From an uncultured Prevotellaceae bacterium (GTDB taxonomy: Bacteria; Bacteroidota; Bacteroidia; Bacteroidales; Bacteroidaceae): a stretch of DNA of 62,899 nucleotides. The position numbers and the translations under genes were made by a program. Below the pieces are notes generated by a model, which was not told the origin of the DNA, searched no databases, and saw only the letters and a program-made list of their open reading frames with translations. The stretch lies in assembly GCA_902770635.1 (NCBI GenBank), contig CACXTX010000006.1, positions 1 through 62,899 of the forward strand, written 5' to 3'. Positions 1 to 8,975 of this stretch are shown here, piece after piece; the first letter of the stretch is position 1, and each line of letters begins with the position of its first letter.

Positions 1-537
1 TATCAGCTCATCACCTTCCAAGGCTCGCGCCACGCCCTCTTTGCTTTCAATCACAAGGGCAAGCAGGGTGGCTATGCAGAGTTTGACAATTTCACTGTCG
101 TAGAGCCCAAGGCTGACCGTTCGGGTAATATTCCTTACGGCAAGAGTTTCCGTATCATCAATCTTGCCACAGGTCGTCCTGCTATTGCTCTGGAGCATGG
201 CCTGTTGCATGACACCTATGCCAAGGACAATTCCAAGTTAACATGTTTTCGTATCATTGATAAAGGACAGGGACAGGTTATTCTCCAGTGCGAGGATGGT
301 CGCTACGTCTTCTGTGCCGGCTATGGTCTTGCCGGTGATGTCCGTCTGACCACTGATGCTACGAAAGCCGAGGTGTTTATGTGGCAAGACTACCTCGACC
401 ATGAGTTCATGCTCATGTCAATGCGTACCCACCGGTATGTCGGCAAGAGTCCTACTACGGGCAGTCCTTATTCTATGGACTTTACAGGTGCCGATCCTGC
501 CCGTCGCAATGGGGCTGTCTTCCGTTGGGAAGAATAA
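1..537 (+). CDS. C-terminal part of a secreted glycoside hydrolase (GH43-like), 5' end outside window
   Basis: The frame is open from base 1 to the TAA at 535-537, so only the last 178 residues are present. The first ~40 residues (YQLITFQGSRHALFAFN, then GGYAEFDNFTV) resemble the end of the beta-sandwich domain that follows GH43-type beta-xylosidase/arabinofuranosidase catalytic domains in Bacteroidetes. The last ~110 residues have the repeated aromatic/Gly pattern of a fascin-like beta-trefoil, a possible carbohydrate-binding module. The catalytic domain is not visible, so family and substrate are inferred. A GH51 arabinofuranosidase starts 36 bp downstream on the same strand, which suggests a joint role in arabinoxylan or arabinan breakdown. 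An internal Met at 205 is not a start. Confidence 0.6.
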   Translation, partial: YQLITFQGSRHALFAFNHKGKQGGYAEFDNFTVVEPKADRSGNIPYGKSFRIINLATGRPAIALEHGLLHDTYAKDNSKLTCFRIIDKGQGQVILQCEDGRYVFCAGYGLAGDVRLTTDATKAEVFMWQDYLDHEFMLMSMRTHRYVGKSPTTGSPYSMDFTGADPARRNGAVFRWEE

Positions 538-573
538 TATGATATTTTGTATAACTTTATAAAACCTAAGAAA

Positions 574-2601
574 ATGAAGAAAAGATTATTATCATTGGCT
601 GTCGTCATGGGTACATCCCTTGTCGCTATGGCACAAATGACGATGGATGTAAGTACCAAGAAGTTGGGTGCTCCCATCCAATCGACCATGTATGGTATTT
701 TTTTCGAGGACATCAACTATGCCGCTGACGGCGGATTGTATGGTGAACTGGTGAAAAACCGCTCTTTCGAGTTCCCTCAGCACTTGATGGGCTGGCAGGC
801 TTTTGGCCGTGTTGAAGTGGAAGATGACGGACCCTTTGAGCGCTGTCCACACTATGTGGAACTGAGCGACCCGGGACATCGTGACCGTCGCACAGGTCTG
901 GTGAACGAGGGCTACTTCGGCATTGGTGTGAAGAAGGGTGAGAACTATCGCTTCTCCGTATGGGCGAAGGCTCCTAAGGGTAACTCTGCCATCCGCATCC
1001 AGTTGATTCAGGAGAATTCAATGGATGAGCAGCAAGAGTTTGCCGAACAGAAACTGGATATCACCTCCAAGGAGTGGAAGAAATACACCGTTACGCTGAC
1101 TGCTACGAAAACACTGAAGCATGCCAAACTGCGCATTTTCCTGAACAGTGCTAACAAAGTCTGTCTGGAGCATGTGTCGTTGTTCCCAGTCAATACCTAT
1201 AAGAACCGTGAGAACGGAATGCGTCGTGACTTGGCACAGGCATTGGAAGACCTGCGCCCAGGCATTTTCCGCTTCCCTGGTGGATGTATTGTGGAGGGTA
1301 CCGATTTGGCAACTCGTTATCAGTGGAAAAACTCAGTAGGTCCCGTAGAGAACCGTCCGCTGAATCAGAACCGTTGGGAACATACCTTCGACTTCCGCTA
1401 CTATCCAGACTACTATCAGTCGTACGGATTGGGCTTCTTTGAGTTCTTCCAGTTGGCTGAGGACATCGGTGCCGAGCCATTGCCCGTTATTTCATGCGGA
1501 CTGAGCTGTCAATTCCAGAATCCCGATCCTACCAAGCCCGGTGTACATGTCGCTCTAGATGCTCTGGATTCTTATATTCAAGATGCTCTCGACCTCGTGG
1601 AGTTTGCTAATGGTGATGTGACCACAAAGTGGGGTAAGGTACGTGCCGATATGGGTCACCCTGCTCCCTTCAATCTGAAATTCCTTGGTGTTGGTAACGA
1701 GCAGTGGGACTATGATGAGGCACATGGCGGATATGGTCCCGTGTTTACTGAGCGACTGAAGAAATTCAGCGATGCCCTGCGTGCTAAATATCCAACCCTG
1801 AAACTGATTGGTACCACTGGTCCTAACTCTGAGGGATGGGACTTCGATCTGTTGCAGCCCCGTATGAAGGAACTGAAAGTGGACCTTTACGATGAGCATT
1901 ATTATCGTGATGAGGCCTGGTTCCTGAGTCACGGCCTGCGCTACGACTCTTACGACCGAAAGGGCCCGAAGGTGTTTGCTGGTGAGTATGCCTGTCATGG
2001 TAAGGGTAAGAAGTGGAATCACTATGAGGCTTCTATCTTGGAGGCTGGTCACATGACGGGTTTTGAGCGTAATGCCGACATTGTACACATGACGACGCCA
2101 GCTCCTCTCTTCGCCCATGTTGACGGATGGCAGTGGCGTCCCGACCAGATTTGGTACGACCAGACACAGATGTTCAAGACCGTGAGCTATTACGTTCAGC
2201 AGATGTATGCCACCAACAAGGGTACCCATATATTGTCACTGACCACACCAGCTAAGACGAAGAAGGGTAAGCCCCAGCCAGTGGCTAACCAGGAAGGTCA
2301 AAACGGACTCTTTGCTTCTGCTGCTTTTGACAAGGATGCCAACGAGGTCATTGTTAAGGTGGTCAACACATCAAAGAGCGAGCAACCCATTACGCTAAAC
2401 CTGAAAGATATGATGGGTGCTGAAACTGCACAAACGCTTACTCTGAGTCATCAAGGCTTGGATGATGAGAACAGCATCCAGCATCCTGAACTCATCACTC
2501 CGAAGAAGGGTAGTGTAGCTGTTGAAGCAGGCAAAAAGCAGTCGGTCATTAACGACCAACTGCCCGCTATGTCATTCCGCATCTACCGCATTCAGAAATA
2601 A
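574..2601 (+). CDS. GH51 alpha-L-arabinofuranosidase, secreted
   Basis: The product (675 residues) is a retaining alpha-L-arabinofuranosidase that removes arabinose side chains from arabinan or arabinoxylan. The ATG at 574 is preferred over a TTG at 547 because it starts a clean signal peptide (MKKRLLSLAVVMGTSLVAMA). Residues ~70-200 form a CBM4/9-like beta-sandwich. The (beta/alpha)8 domain carries the acid/base Glu in VGNEQWD (about residue 376) and the nucleophile Glu in FAGEYA (about 471). A C-terminal beta-domain ends in MSFRIYRIQK, typical of the family. It probably forms an operon with the GH43-like gene upstream. It converges with the lipoprotein gene at 2603 with a single base between stops and no obvious terminator. 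Confidence 0.93.
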   Translation: MKKRLLSLAVVMGTSLVAMAQMTMDVSTKKLGAPIQSTMYGIFFEDINYAADGGLYGELVKNRSFEFPQHLMGWQAFGRVEVEDDGPFERCPHYVELSDPGHRDRRTGLVNEGYFGIGVKKGENYRFSVWAKAPKGNSAIRIQLIQENSMDEQQEFAEQKLDITSKEWKKYTVTLTATKTLKHAKLRIFLNSANKVCLEHVSLFPVNTYKNRENGMRRDLAQALEDLRPGIFRFPGGCIVEGTDLATRYQWKNSVGPVENRPLNQNRWEHTFDFRYYPDYYQSYGLGFFEFFQLAEDIGAEPLPVISCGLSCQFQNPDPTKPGVHVALDALDSYIQDALDLVEFANGDVTTKWGKVRADMGHPAPFNLKFLGVGNEQWDYDEAHGGYGPVFTERLKKFSDALRAKYPTLKLIGTTGPNSEGWDFDLLQPRMKELKVDLYDEHYYRDEAWFLSHGLRYDSYDRKGPKVFAGEYACHGKGKKWNHYEASILEAGHMTGFERNADIVHMTTPAPLFAHVDGWQWRPDQIWYDQTQMFKTVSYYVQQMYATNKGTHILSLTTPAKTKKGKPQPVANQEGQNGLFASAAFDKDANEVIVKVVNTSKSEQPITLNLKDMMGAETAQTLTLSHQGLDDENSIQHPELITPKKGSVAVEAGKKQSVINDQLPAMSFRIYRIQK

Positions 2602-2602
2602 A

Positions 2603-2995
2603 TCAGTATTTGTGGAAACTCCATGTATGGCTGCCTTTGGTAATGACGAGTTGGTCATTATCTAAGGCAGCTATTTTTACCCTGATATTGTTGAAGGGCT
2701 TGAAACCAAACGATTCTTCAACGATGATGGTATCTGTCTTCTCGCCCATTTCCGAATAACACTGAATGAACAGGCTGTCGCCTACATGCTGGAAATTTCC
2801 ATAAACAGGCACTCCACTGTTGTTGCGAAATGCTGCCACAGAACCAGAGAAAGCAATATGGAGGTTGTTATTGCTAGACAGTCTCCACTGTCCTAGCAAA
2901 TCGCCGGCTTCTCTTCCTTCTTGACAAGAGGATATGAGAATTGAAAAGTGAATCGCAAAAAGTGAAAAGAGAAAATATTTAAAGAATCTTGCCAT
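2603..2995 (-). CDS. small lipoprotein, lipocalin-like, unknown role
   Basis: A 130-residue protein beginning MARFFKYFLFSLF. The hydrophobic segment ends in a lipobox-like ILISSC, so it is probably an envelope lipoprotein. The mature part (GDLLGQWRLSSNNNLHIAFSG and onward) has the repeated short beta-strand pattern of small lipocalin-like Bacteroidetes lipoproteins. The longer open frame starting at 3145 is rejected because its first 50 residues lie inside the upstream wzi-like gene in another frame. The chosen ATG overlaps the last 17 bases of that gene, so translation is probably coupled to it. This places it at the tail of the capsule operon. Function is not recognised. Confidence 0.65.
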   Translation of the reverse strand: MARFFKYFLFSLFAIHFSILISSCQEGREAGDLLGQWRLSSNNNLHIAFSGSVAAFRNNSGVPVYGNFQHVGDSLFIQCYSEMGEKTDTIIVEESFGFKPFNNIRVKIAALDNDQLVITKGSHTWSFHKY

Positions 2996-4481
2996 GATAA
3001 CCAATTTTAAAGTTAAACGTGTTACAGTCGCCATATACATTTCCTTTGTCGAAAGCATAGGCAGCGGAGAATTTCCAAGGTCCAGTAGTGTAGATACCCT
3101 GGAACATCGCATCAAAAGAGTGTAGCTTTTGAGGTGCAGGAGCACTATAGGTGCCCCATCCTTCCTGGTAGGAACCTTTGACCAGATAGGATATATGGTC
3201 TGTTATCTCTCCGTTAATGCCCAAATGCCAAGCTTTCACACGGTTGTTGCTAAACTCATTGAACCCATTCTTATTATAAATAGGTGAAGTAATCAGGCCA
3301 ATGCCTGGTGTCATGCCATAGTGAGTATAGCTGCCATAGAACATGTGGTTGTAATAGTTGTCATTACCCGTTACCAGGTCGGTAATCTGACTGCGGATAG
3401 GTTCAGGATAGTCACCACTGTCCCAGTGTAATGGACCTGACTGGTTGGTGCTTTGGAAGTATTCAAAAACGGCTCCGCGAACATATTGTCTGCCTGCTGA
3501 CTTGTTACTGTATTGCAATCCCCACAGTCCGTCCCATCCATTGCCCTTACGCATGCCAGAACCATCTTCGAAAGGATTGTCAAGATAGGCCTGCACCTGA
3601 TGGTTCTTGTTGATGTTCCATCCAATCTGGTAAGTTAACAAGCCGAGATGATTGCCATATACCCAGTCTTCCAAAGACTCGTTCTCGAAATAGTTGCTGT
3701 CGCCAGTAGGAAAGATAACCTTCCAGAAAGCCTTGAAGTTGGCTGGTTTGCTCTTGGTGACCAAGGTTCCTGTTCGATAGTCATAATTGGTACCACCAAA
3801 CTGTGCAACATGATCAATACCTACGGTTATGAAAACGACCTTCTCGGGATTGCTTCGGATATAGAGGCGCTTATGGTGATAATAGGCTCCTGTGGCATAT
3901 TGGTAGTTGACATCCTGATGGTCAAAATACTGTTTCTCCCGATAGTTGTTATCCAGGAACTTTCCGTAGCCGAAATCGAAGTTTATCTGTACCCAGCCTT
4001 TTGTGAAAGGTACATTCCAAAAGCCTTTAGTTCCAACGTGTATCTGTGGAATAGGCTTGGCGTTAATGCCATTGACAAACGAACCCAGAGAAAGCAAGTT
4101 GTCACGTACCACCATTTCTTGCTGCCTGCTACCCACCTCCAGGAAGAACTGTTTCCAACTCAGGTTGGCATAACACTGCTGCAGGTAGGTCTTGTGGTCC
4201 GCATGCAGAGATCCGATGGCATCAATGGCTCCCGATAGCTTCCAGTCTTCGCTGAACGAATGCTCCACGTTGACAGCACCTCGCAGATAAGCTGTGTTGG
4301 GACGGGTGGCAAGCACATGATGACGATTGACAGTCAATTGGTAGGCTGTAAAGTCGCCCGTTCCTACGGCAGCTTCCGTTGTCAGGTCGTAGGTGACGTG
4401 TGTTGACAGCGAGTCTTGTGCCTCAGCATGGGATGTGAGGCACATGAATAGGGCTGAAATTATTAAATGCTGATAGTTCAT
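2979..4481 (-). CDS. Wzi-like capsule assembly outer-membrane protein
   Basis: A 500-residue protein with a signal peptide (ending SHAEAQ) followed by a run of amphipathic beta-strands rich in Tyr, Trp and Gly, ending in NFKIGYHGKIL. The pattern and length match the Bacteroidetes capsule assembly Wzi family: an outer-membrane beta-barrel that, by analogy with E. coli Wzi, helps anchor or assemble surface polysaccharide. It lies downstream of the sugar transferase/UDP-xylose synthase genes in the same direction, at the end of the exopolysaccharide cluster. The lipoprotein gene at 2995 overlaps its 3' end. Family membership is recognised from overall sequence; the biochemical role is inferred. 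Confidence 0.8.
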   Translation of the reverse strand: MNYQHLIISALFMCLTSHAEAQDSLSTHVTYDLTTEAAVGTGDFTAYQLTVNRHHVLATRPNTAYLRGAVNVEHSFSEDWKLSGAIDAIGSLHADHKTYLQQCYANLSWKQFFLEVGSRQQEMVVRDNLLSLGSFVNGINAKPIPQIHVGTKGFWNVPFTKGWVQINFDFGYGKFLDNNYREKQYFDHQDVNYQYATGAYYHHKRLYIRSNPEKVVFITVGIDHVAQFGGTNYDYRTGTLVTKSKPANFKAFWKVIFPTGDSNYFENESLEDWVYGNHLGLLTYQIGWNINKNHQVQAYLDNPFEDGSGMRKGNGWDGLWGLQYSNKSAGRQYVRGAVFEYFQSTNQSGPLHWDSGDYPEPIRSQITDLVTGNDNYYNHMFYGSYTHYGMTPGIGLITSPIYNKNGFNEFSNNRVKAWHLGINGEITDHISYLVKGSYQEGWGTYSAPAPQKLHSFDAMFQGIYTTGPWKFSAAYAFDKGNVYGDCNTFNFKIGYHGKIL

Positions 4482-4511
4482 AAAATCAATAAATGGTGAA
4501 TAATATTTTGT

Positions 4512-4631
4512 CTATCTGTTTTTCTTGTATGCAAACAATGTGGTCGGTAACGTAGCGATACAAACCAGCACTGTTGGTAACCACCAACTAGCTCCAAAGG
4601 CTACGATACGCTCCAGTCTAGGCCAGATACC
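4512..4631 (-). pseudogene. possible C-terminal remnant of a membrane protein
   Basis: The minus strand between the Wzi-like gene and the UDP-xylose synthase gene holds 39 sense codons ending in TAG. They read like the end of a membrane protein: ERIVAFGASWWLPTVLVCIA, then a positively charged tail YKKNR. The frame is closed by TAA immediately upstream and has no start codon, so it cannot be an intact gene. A decayed capsule-cluster gene is one explanation; chance is another because the stretch is short. The remaining intergenic bases (4482-4511 and 4632-4648) show nothing recognisable. Confidence 0.3.
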
Positions 4632-4648
4632 TTATACATATACACTGT

Positions 4649-5587
4649 TTATTTTATGGTTCCTTTGAAATACTCAATCGTCTTTGCCAGACCTTCATCA
4701 AGCGGAACCTTGGGTGCCCAGTCAAGCTTTTCCTTTGCCAAAGCAATGTCTGGACGGCGCATCTTCGGATCGTCAGAGGGTAGTGGACGGAATACTATCT
4801 TGCTCTTCGAACCAGTCATGGCGATTACCTTCTCTGCTAGTTCCAGCATGGTGAACTCGCCAGGATTGCCGATATTTACAGGACCAAGGAAGTCGTCGCC
4901 ACTATTCATCATACGTACCATCCCTTCTATCAGGTCGGTGACATACTGGAAAGAACGGGTCTGCTGTCCGTCGCCATAGATGGTGATATCCTCTCCTCGA
5001 AGGGCCTGCATGATAAAGTTGGAAACGACACGCCCGTCATTCTGAGCCATACGGGGGCCGTAGGTGTTGAAGATGCGAATCACCTTGATGCGTACACCAT
5101 GCTGACGATGATAATCGAAGAACATGGTCTCTGCACATCGCTTGCCTTCATCATAGCATGAGCGGAGTCCAATGGTATTCACATTGCCCCAATAGCTCTC
5201 TGGCTGAGGATGAACAGAGGGGTCGCCATATACCTCACTGGTAGAACTCTGCAGGATCTTACATTTTGTCCTGCGGGCCAATCCCAGCATGTGATAGGCT
5301 CCAAACACAGATGTCTTCGTAGTCTGGATAGGGTCGTTTTGATAATATACAGGTGAAGCAGGACATGCCAGATTATAGATTTCGTCCACCTCAGCCCAAT
5401 AGGGTTGACACACGTCATGTCGAACAAGCTCGAAATTCGGCTGGCCAATGAGATGCCATACATTCTCTTTCGAACCTGTATAGAAGTTGTCCAGGCATAT
5501 CACGTCGTTGCCTTCGTTCACCAGTCGTTCGCAAAGGTGTGAGCCGATAAAACCTGCACCACCTGTCACTAATATTCGTTTCATCAT
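4649..5587 (-). CDS. uxs: UDP-glucuronate decarboxylase (UDP-xylose synthase)
   Basis: A 312-residue extended short-chain dehydrogenase of the expected length. It converts UDP-glucuronate to UDP-xylose in the cytoplasm, using bound NAD. Visible features are the Rossmann motif GGAGFIGSH (residues 9-17), the [10 protein letters not shown] loop, the STSEVYGDP segment, the catalytic YDEGK (Tyr145, Lys149) and [12 protein letters not shown] near the C-terminus, all typical of Uxs proteins. The start could be either of two adjacent ATGs (5587 or 5584). Its place at the end of the glycosyltransferase cluster suggests that xylose, or a sugar derived from it, is part of the exported polysaccharide. 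A dTDP-glucose 4,6-dehydratase-like role is less likely given the Uxs-type motifs. Confidence 0.9.
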   Translation of the reverse strand: MMKRILVTGGAGFIGSHLCERLVNEGNDVICLDNFYTGSKENVWHLIGQPNFELVRHDVCQPYWAEVDEIYNLACPASPVYYQNDPIQTTKTSVFGAYHMLGLARRTKCKILQSSTSEVYGDPSVHPQPESYWGNVNTIGLRSCYDEGKRCAETMFFDYHRQHGVRIKVIRIFNTYGPRMAQNDGRVVSNFIMQALRGEDITIYGDGQQTRSFQYVTDLIEGMVRMMNSGDDFLGPVNIGNPGEFTMLELAEKVIAMTGSKSKIVFRPLPSDDPKMRRPDIALAKEKLDWAPKVPLDEGLAKTIEYFKGTIK

Positions 5588-5616
5588 ATCCGTAATTTTG
5601 TGTTGTTGATAATATC

Positions 5617-6276
5617 TTAGAATTTCTTTCCAAATGCAATGTTCAAAAAGGTTAATATCAATAGTTTGGCATCAAACCACAAAGAACGATGCTCCAAATA
5701 ATAGAGGTCCAGTTCTAGACGGCGTAACATTTTCTCCATTGTGTCTGTATATCCGTTATAGAGGGTAGCGTAGGAGGTCACTCCAGGGCGAACCTGATAG
5801 AGATAGGTATAGCGAGGGTCTTGCTTGACAATCTGGTCGATATAGAATTTGCGCTCAGGGCGCGGTCCGATGAAAGCCATCTCACCTTTCACCACATTCC
5901 ATAATTGCGGCAACTCGTCCAAGTGGTGAGCGCGAAGAAACTTTCCAATCTTTGTCATACGCGTCTCCTTGTCGTGTTGATAGAGTTCCGGTCCATTTTT
6001 CTCTGCATCAACCACCATGCTGCGGAACTTGTAGATATAGAAAGGACGTCCGAATCGTCCAATGCGCTCCTGCTTGAAGATGGCAGGCCCGCCATCCTCT
6101 CGCTTGATAGCGATATAACATATCAGAAAGAGGGGAGAGAATATCACGAGACACACCAAAGCGGTGAATAAATCGAGAAGTCGCTTTATGTTACGCTCCA
6201 ACTCGTTCATTCCATCGTTGATGTAGCGTGGGTTATCCTTGTCTGCGTTATATTTGGGAGTAGAAGTTTCTGTCAT
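5617..6276 (-). CDS. undecaprenyl-phosphate sugar phosphotransferase (bacterial sugar transferase, WbaP/WcaJ C-terminal type)
   Basis: The 219-residue product contains only the catalytic half of polyprenyl-phosphate hexose-1-phosphate transferases. It has one membrane segment (about residues 35-57, [17 protein letters not shown]), then [21 protein letters not shown], then [23 protein letters not shown] and the PGVT motif. Such enzymes start repeat-unit synthesis by placing sugar-1-phosphate on undecaprenyl phosphate at the inner membrane. The short form without the four extra N-terminal helices is common in Bacteroidetes. The ATG at 6276 is chosen over a TTG two codons upstream. It is flanked by a GT2 gene and uxs on the same strand, as expected for an exopolysaccharide operon. 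Confidence 0.9.
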   Translation of the reverse strand: MTETSTPKYNADKDNPRYINDGMNELERNIKRLLDLFTALVCLVIFSPLFLICYIAIKREDGGPAIFKQERIGRFGRPFYIYKFRSMVVDAEKNGPELYQHDKETRMTKIGKFLRAHHLDELPQLWNVVKGEMAFIGPRPERKFYIDQIVKQDPRYTYLYQVRPGVTSYATLYNGYTDTMEKMLRRLELDLYYLEHRSLWFDAKLLILTFLNIAFGKKF

Positions 6277-6325
6277 AAGCAATTCGTTTACTGATATAAA
6301 CGTAGTTTATTACATAATTATTGTA

Positions 6326-7108
6326 CTAAGTACCGGTATTTTGTTTGTTGCGCTTGGGAATCATGGCATCAATGGCCTTAAAGGCATACTTCATACGGAT
6401 AAACAGCCAGTTTGTAGAGATACCTAGTTGTTGACAAGCCAACTTGTCCTCATGCGTGCCAAGTTCCCTTTGCTTGATACTCTTGGTGCTCTCGCCTCCC
6501 GTTGACATGGTTACAAAGTCCATGGGGAGATATTTCATGTTGACATGATGGTTATGTACCAAGTTGGCGAAAAACTTGAAATCAGCAGAAATACGCATAC
6601 TGCTGTCGTAGAGTCCAAAGTTCTCATAGAGTTCCCTTCTGGCGTAAATAGAAGGATGTGGAGGAAAATAGCCGTAACGGATCATCCATGGTTTGAAGAA
6701 ACGCCCTGTATAATTACGAACATTCTTGTCGGGATTACCGGGCTTGACAAAATGCACATCGCCATATATCAGCTCTACATGTTCAGAAAACTGCTCTACA
6801 ACTCGTTCTATAATAGTATCTGAGGAAAGGAAATCATCAGAATTCAGTATTCCTATAATATCTCCTGTTGCCATCTTAATGCCTTTATTCATAGCATCAT
6901 AGATGCCCTTGTCCTTTTCCGACATCCAGTGCATGCGACCATTGAATTTCGGTTCGAAGGACTGAATGATATCAATAGTTCCATCCATGGACTCTCCATC
7001 CACAACTATATACTCAATATCTGGGTATGTTTGTTGTAGTACAGAGTCCATAGCTTTTGCTATGGTTTTATGGCAATTGTAGCCTACTGTAATTATCGAT
7101 ACCTTCAT
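6326..7108 (-). CDS. GT2 glycosyltransferase (WcaA-like)
   Basis: The 260-residue GT-A glycosyltransferase has the family-2 start MKVSIITVGYNCHKTI, the nucleotide-binding VVDGESMDGT, a DXD-like motif in LNSDDFLSSD (about residues 88-97), and DKGIYDAMNKGI between them. These signatures fit the WcaA-like subgroup that adds sugars to lipid-linked repeat units on the cytoplasmic face. Donor and acceptor cannot be read from the sequence. It is in line with the sugar transferase gene 49 bp downstream. The 200 bp upstream contain the broken gene at 7180-7296. Confidence 0.85.
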   Translation of the reverse strand: MKVSIITVGYNCHKTIAKAMDSVLQQTYPDIEYIVVDGESMDGTIDIIQSFEPKFNGRMHWMSEKDKGIYDAMNKGIKMATGDIIGILNSDDFLSSDTIIERVVEQFSEHVELIYGDVHFVKPGNPDKNVRNYTGRFFKPWMIRYGYFPPHPSIYARRELYENFGLYDSSMRISADFKFFANLVHNHHVNMKYLPMDFVTMSTGGESTKSIKQRELGTHEDKLACQQLGISTNWLFIRMKYAFKAIDAMIPKRNKQNTGT

Positions 7109-7179
7109 TTGAGGTGCAAAGGTACGAAAAAAAAGAGACTTTTGGTTCTTTTCTACAAATTCTTTTTAGTCTTGATTAA

Positions 7180-7296
7180 TTAAACATTCTTCCAATGCCG
7201 TTCTAGTGCGGAAATGAGTTTTTCATTATCTTGTTGGTTAAGTATGGCTATTCGTATGTATTCTCTTTGAGTCATACCTAATATAATTGCTTGCAT
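7180..7296 (-). pseudogene. internal-deletion remnant of an NTP-transferase/aminotransferase fusion gene
   Basis: A 38-codon frame starting ATG at 7296 and ending TAA at 7180, 12 bp after the licD stop. It starts MQAIILG, the usual first residues of LicC-like sugar or choline nucleotidyltransferases (normally MQAIILAAG). It ends EYIRIAILNQQDNEKLISAL, which reads like the last residues of class I/II aminotransferases. Fused nucleotidyltransferase-aminotransferase proteins of roughly 600 residues are known in Bacteroidetes surface-polysaccharide loci, so the simplest explanation is a large in-frame deletion that joined the first codons to the last ~30. The intact parent cannot be seen here, so the assignment is an inference. 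The peptide is unlikely to be functional. Confidence 0.5.
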
Positions 7297-7308
7297 TTTG
7301 TTTGAATT

Positions 7309-8016
7309 TTAACGGTTGATTCCCCTTTTGTCATAAATTTTTTTAATAAAGCCGTTTAAGTTAGGTTGTTCTTTTTTCTCTTGCATTTTTTCCAGCAATG
7401 AGGTAGGGATAAACTCCTTGATATACATGGTGATGAGTTGTTTTAGACGTGATCCCTTAGACAAGCCAAATTCAAATTTTCTGGAGGGAATACGCCAATC
7501 GTCACCATATTGATATGCCAGATATTCCTCGTATTCGATGGGGGCTAGATAGGTGTATCCCAGGAACTCAATAGGGGCAACTTCCTCTATATATTTTTTT
7601 TCACAAATATCCATGCAACAGTGCATCAGACTGGGGTCTTTTTTGTAAGGCGCATAGAAATAGATATCAATATATTCTCCTTTTCGTATAATGGATAGGA
7701 AACCGCGCCGTTCGTAACGTGCCAGTTCAAACCCTACTTCCCTGAGGTCGAATAAGATGTTGAGAAAAGCAGGCATGTCACTTTTGAGCATCACAAGGTC
7801 TATGTCTTCGTCGTGAGTGATGAAATCATGTTCGCGAATAGCGCCTAGCAGGGTACCGAAGAACAAAAGAAAAGTCAGATGGTTTCGATCGCAAACCTGC
7901 TTTAGCAACAGAAGATTCTCTTTGGCTATTTTCTTGTCAATGGGCTTGATGCCTTCAAAAATAGGTACGAACTTATAGTGATATTTCCCTTTTGGGGTAG
8001 AAATGCTTTTATACAT
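7309..8016 (-). CDS. LicD-family phosphotransferase
   Basis: A 235-residue LicD-family protein. The family belongs to the nucleotidyltransferase superfamily and attaches phosphocholine or similar phospho-groups to surface glycans. Visible hallmarks are LLLLKQVCDRNHLTFLLFFG, followed by GTLLGAIREHDFITHDEDID (acidic metal-binding DED at about residues 70-72), and later GEYIDIYFYAP. It lies in the middle of the exopolysaccharide operon, 6 bp after the preceding glycosyltransferase gene. The gene that would be expected to make its activated donor appears to survive only as the remnant just downstream, so its substrate is open. Confidence 0.88.
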   Translation of the reverse strand: MYKSISTPKGKYHYKFVPIFEGIKPIDKKIAKENLLLLKQVCDRNHLTFLLFFGTLLGAIREHDFITHDEDIDLVMLKSDMPAFLNILFDLREVGFELARYERRGFLSIIRKGEYIDIYFYAPYKKDPSLMHCCMDICEKKYIEEVAPIEFLGYTYLAPIEYEEYLAYQYGDDWRIPSRKFEFGLSKGSRLKQLITMYIKEFIPTSLLEKMQEKKEQPNLNGFIKKIYDKRGINR

Positions 8017-8022
8017 ATTGGG

Positions 8023-8949
8023 TTATAAATGGAATGTTTTTTTTAGCCACATCTTGATGGGAATGGGCAGGTATTTCATAAGATTGGTATAAAGCGTATT
8101 GTTCTGATTGAAGAAGCCTTTCTCGAAAGGGGTATAGGGTACAATGTATTTTGGATGTCGAAGTGGAAATTCTATCTCTTTGTCAGTCAGGTAGTAGTCT
8201 GGTGTCTTACCACCCTTAGTGTGGGTGGCACCTTCTCCGAAGCCGATATTACTCTGTAAACTACAACAAGGATAGATGCCCAACTGATTATGGGCTGCAA
8301 GCGTAAAGTACCATTGCCAGTCCCATGCACTGACATCTTTGTGGTCGACAATGTTGATGCGGTATTTCCAATATTTGATGTCTCGAGAGCGGTAGCCCAT
8401 ATTGGCGATAATAGAGTCTGCGTATGGTGTCTTGCGCCAATCCATGTCGAAATCCATGTTCCTCCAGGCTCTGCGCCACGTAGCCCATCCGTTTGTAGCC
8501 TTGTAATGGCTGAATCCGTAGGAGTCTGGTATTGTGACATCTTTGATGTAGTTAGCACCATCAATCATGCCTATGCGATTATCATCCTTGTAGCGTTCCA
8601 ATAGTTCCTCGGCAAATGGGAAAAAGGATTGCTGCATGATGCAGTCATCTTCCAAAATGATGCCTCGCTCCTCGTTTTCAAACAACCAATTAATAGCAGT
8701 GTACACTCCTTGCCCGCAACCGAGGTTTTCTGTTTGGAATAACGTTTGAATATTACAAGGCCAATCTATGGCATTAAGAATAGTTTGACGGGTCTCTTCA
8801 ACAAGGGCAGATTCTGCTTTTACATGTTTTCGAGGACCATCACACGCAATATATAATTTGGTGGGTTGTACTGTCTTGATACGCTCAAAGCTCTTGAGTG
8901 CAACATCCTTACGGCGGAATATAATGAATAATATGGGAATATCGTACAT
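8023..8949 (-). CDS. GT-A-type glycosyltransferase of the HlpA-like group
   Basis: A 308-residue soluble protein starting MYDIPILFIIFRRKDVALKS. This matches the group often labelled hemolytic protein HlpA-like, which is a nucleotide-diphospho-sugar transferase fold rather than a toxin. Visible features are the N-terminal strand-helix unit, FQTENLGCGQGVYTAINWLF, the acidic GIILEDDCIMQQSFF (DXD-like, about residues 97-100), and ATNGWATWRRAWRNMD, a motif typical of this group. Sugar and linkage cannot be deduced. It is co-directional with its neighbours, with spacings of 6 and 26 bp. Confidence 0.78.
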   Translation of the reverse strand: MYDIPILFIIFRRKDVALKSFERIKTVQPTKLYIACDGPRKHVKAESALVEETRQTILNAIDWPCNIQTLFQTENLGCGQGVYTAINWLFENEERGIILEDDCIMQQSFFPFAEELLERYKDDNRIGMIDGANYIKDVTIPDSYGFSHYKATNGWATWRRAWRNMDFDMDWRKTPYADSIIANMGYRSRDIKYWKYRINIVDHKDVSAWDWQWYFTLAAHNQLGIYPCCSLQSNIGFGEGATHTKGGKTPDYYLTDKEIEFPLRHPKYIVPYTPFEKGFFNQNNTLYTNLMKYLPIPIKMWLKKTFHL

Positions 8950-8975
8950 GCTGTTAAAACGTATTTGTATAATGT

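Noticed and set aside
1555-2229. 224-residue antisense frame inside the GH51 gene
   Set aside because: Shadow of a strongly conserved coding sequence; no domain or start signal.
2996-3145. Longer N-terminus of the small lipoprotein starting at 3145
   Set aside because: The extra 50 residues overlap the Wzi-like gene in another frame and precede a typical lipoprotein signal.
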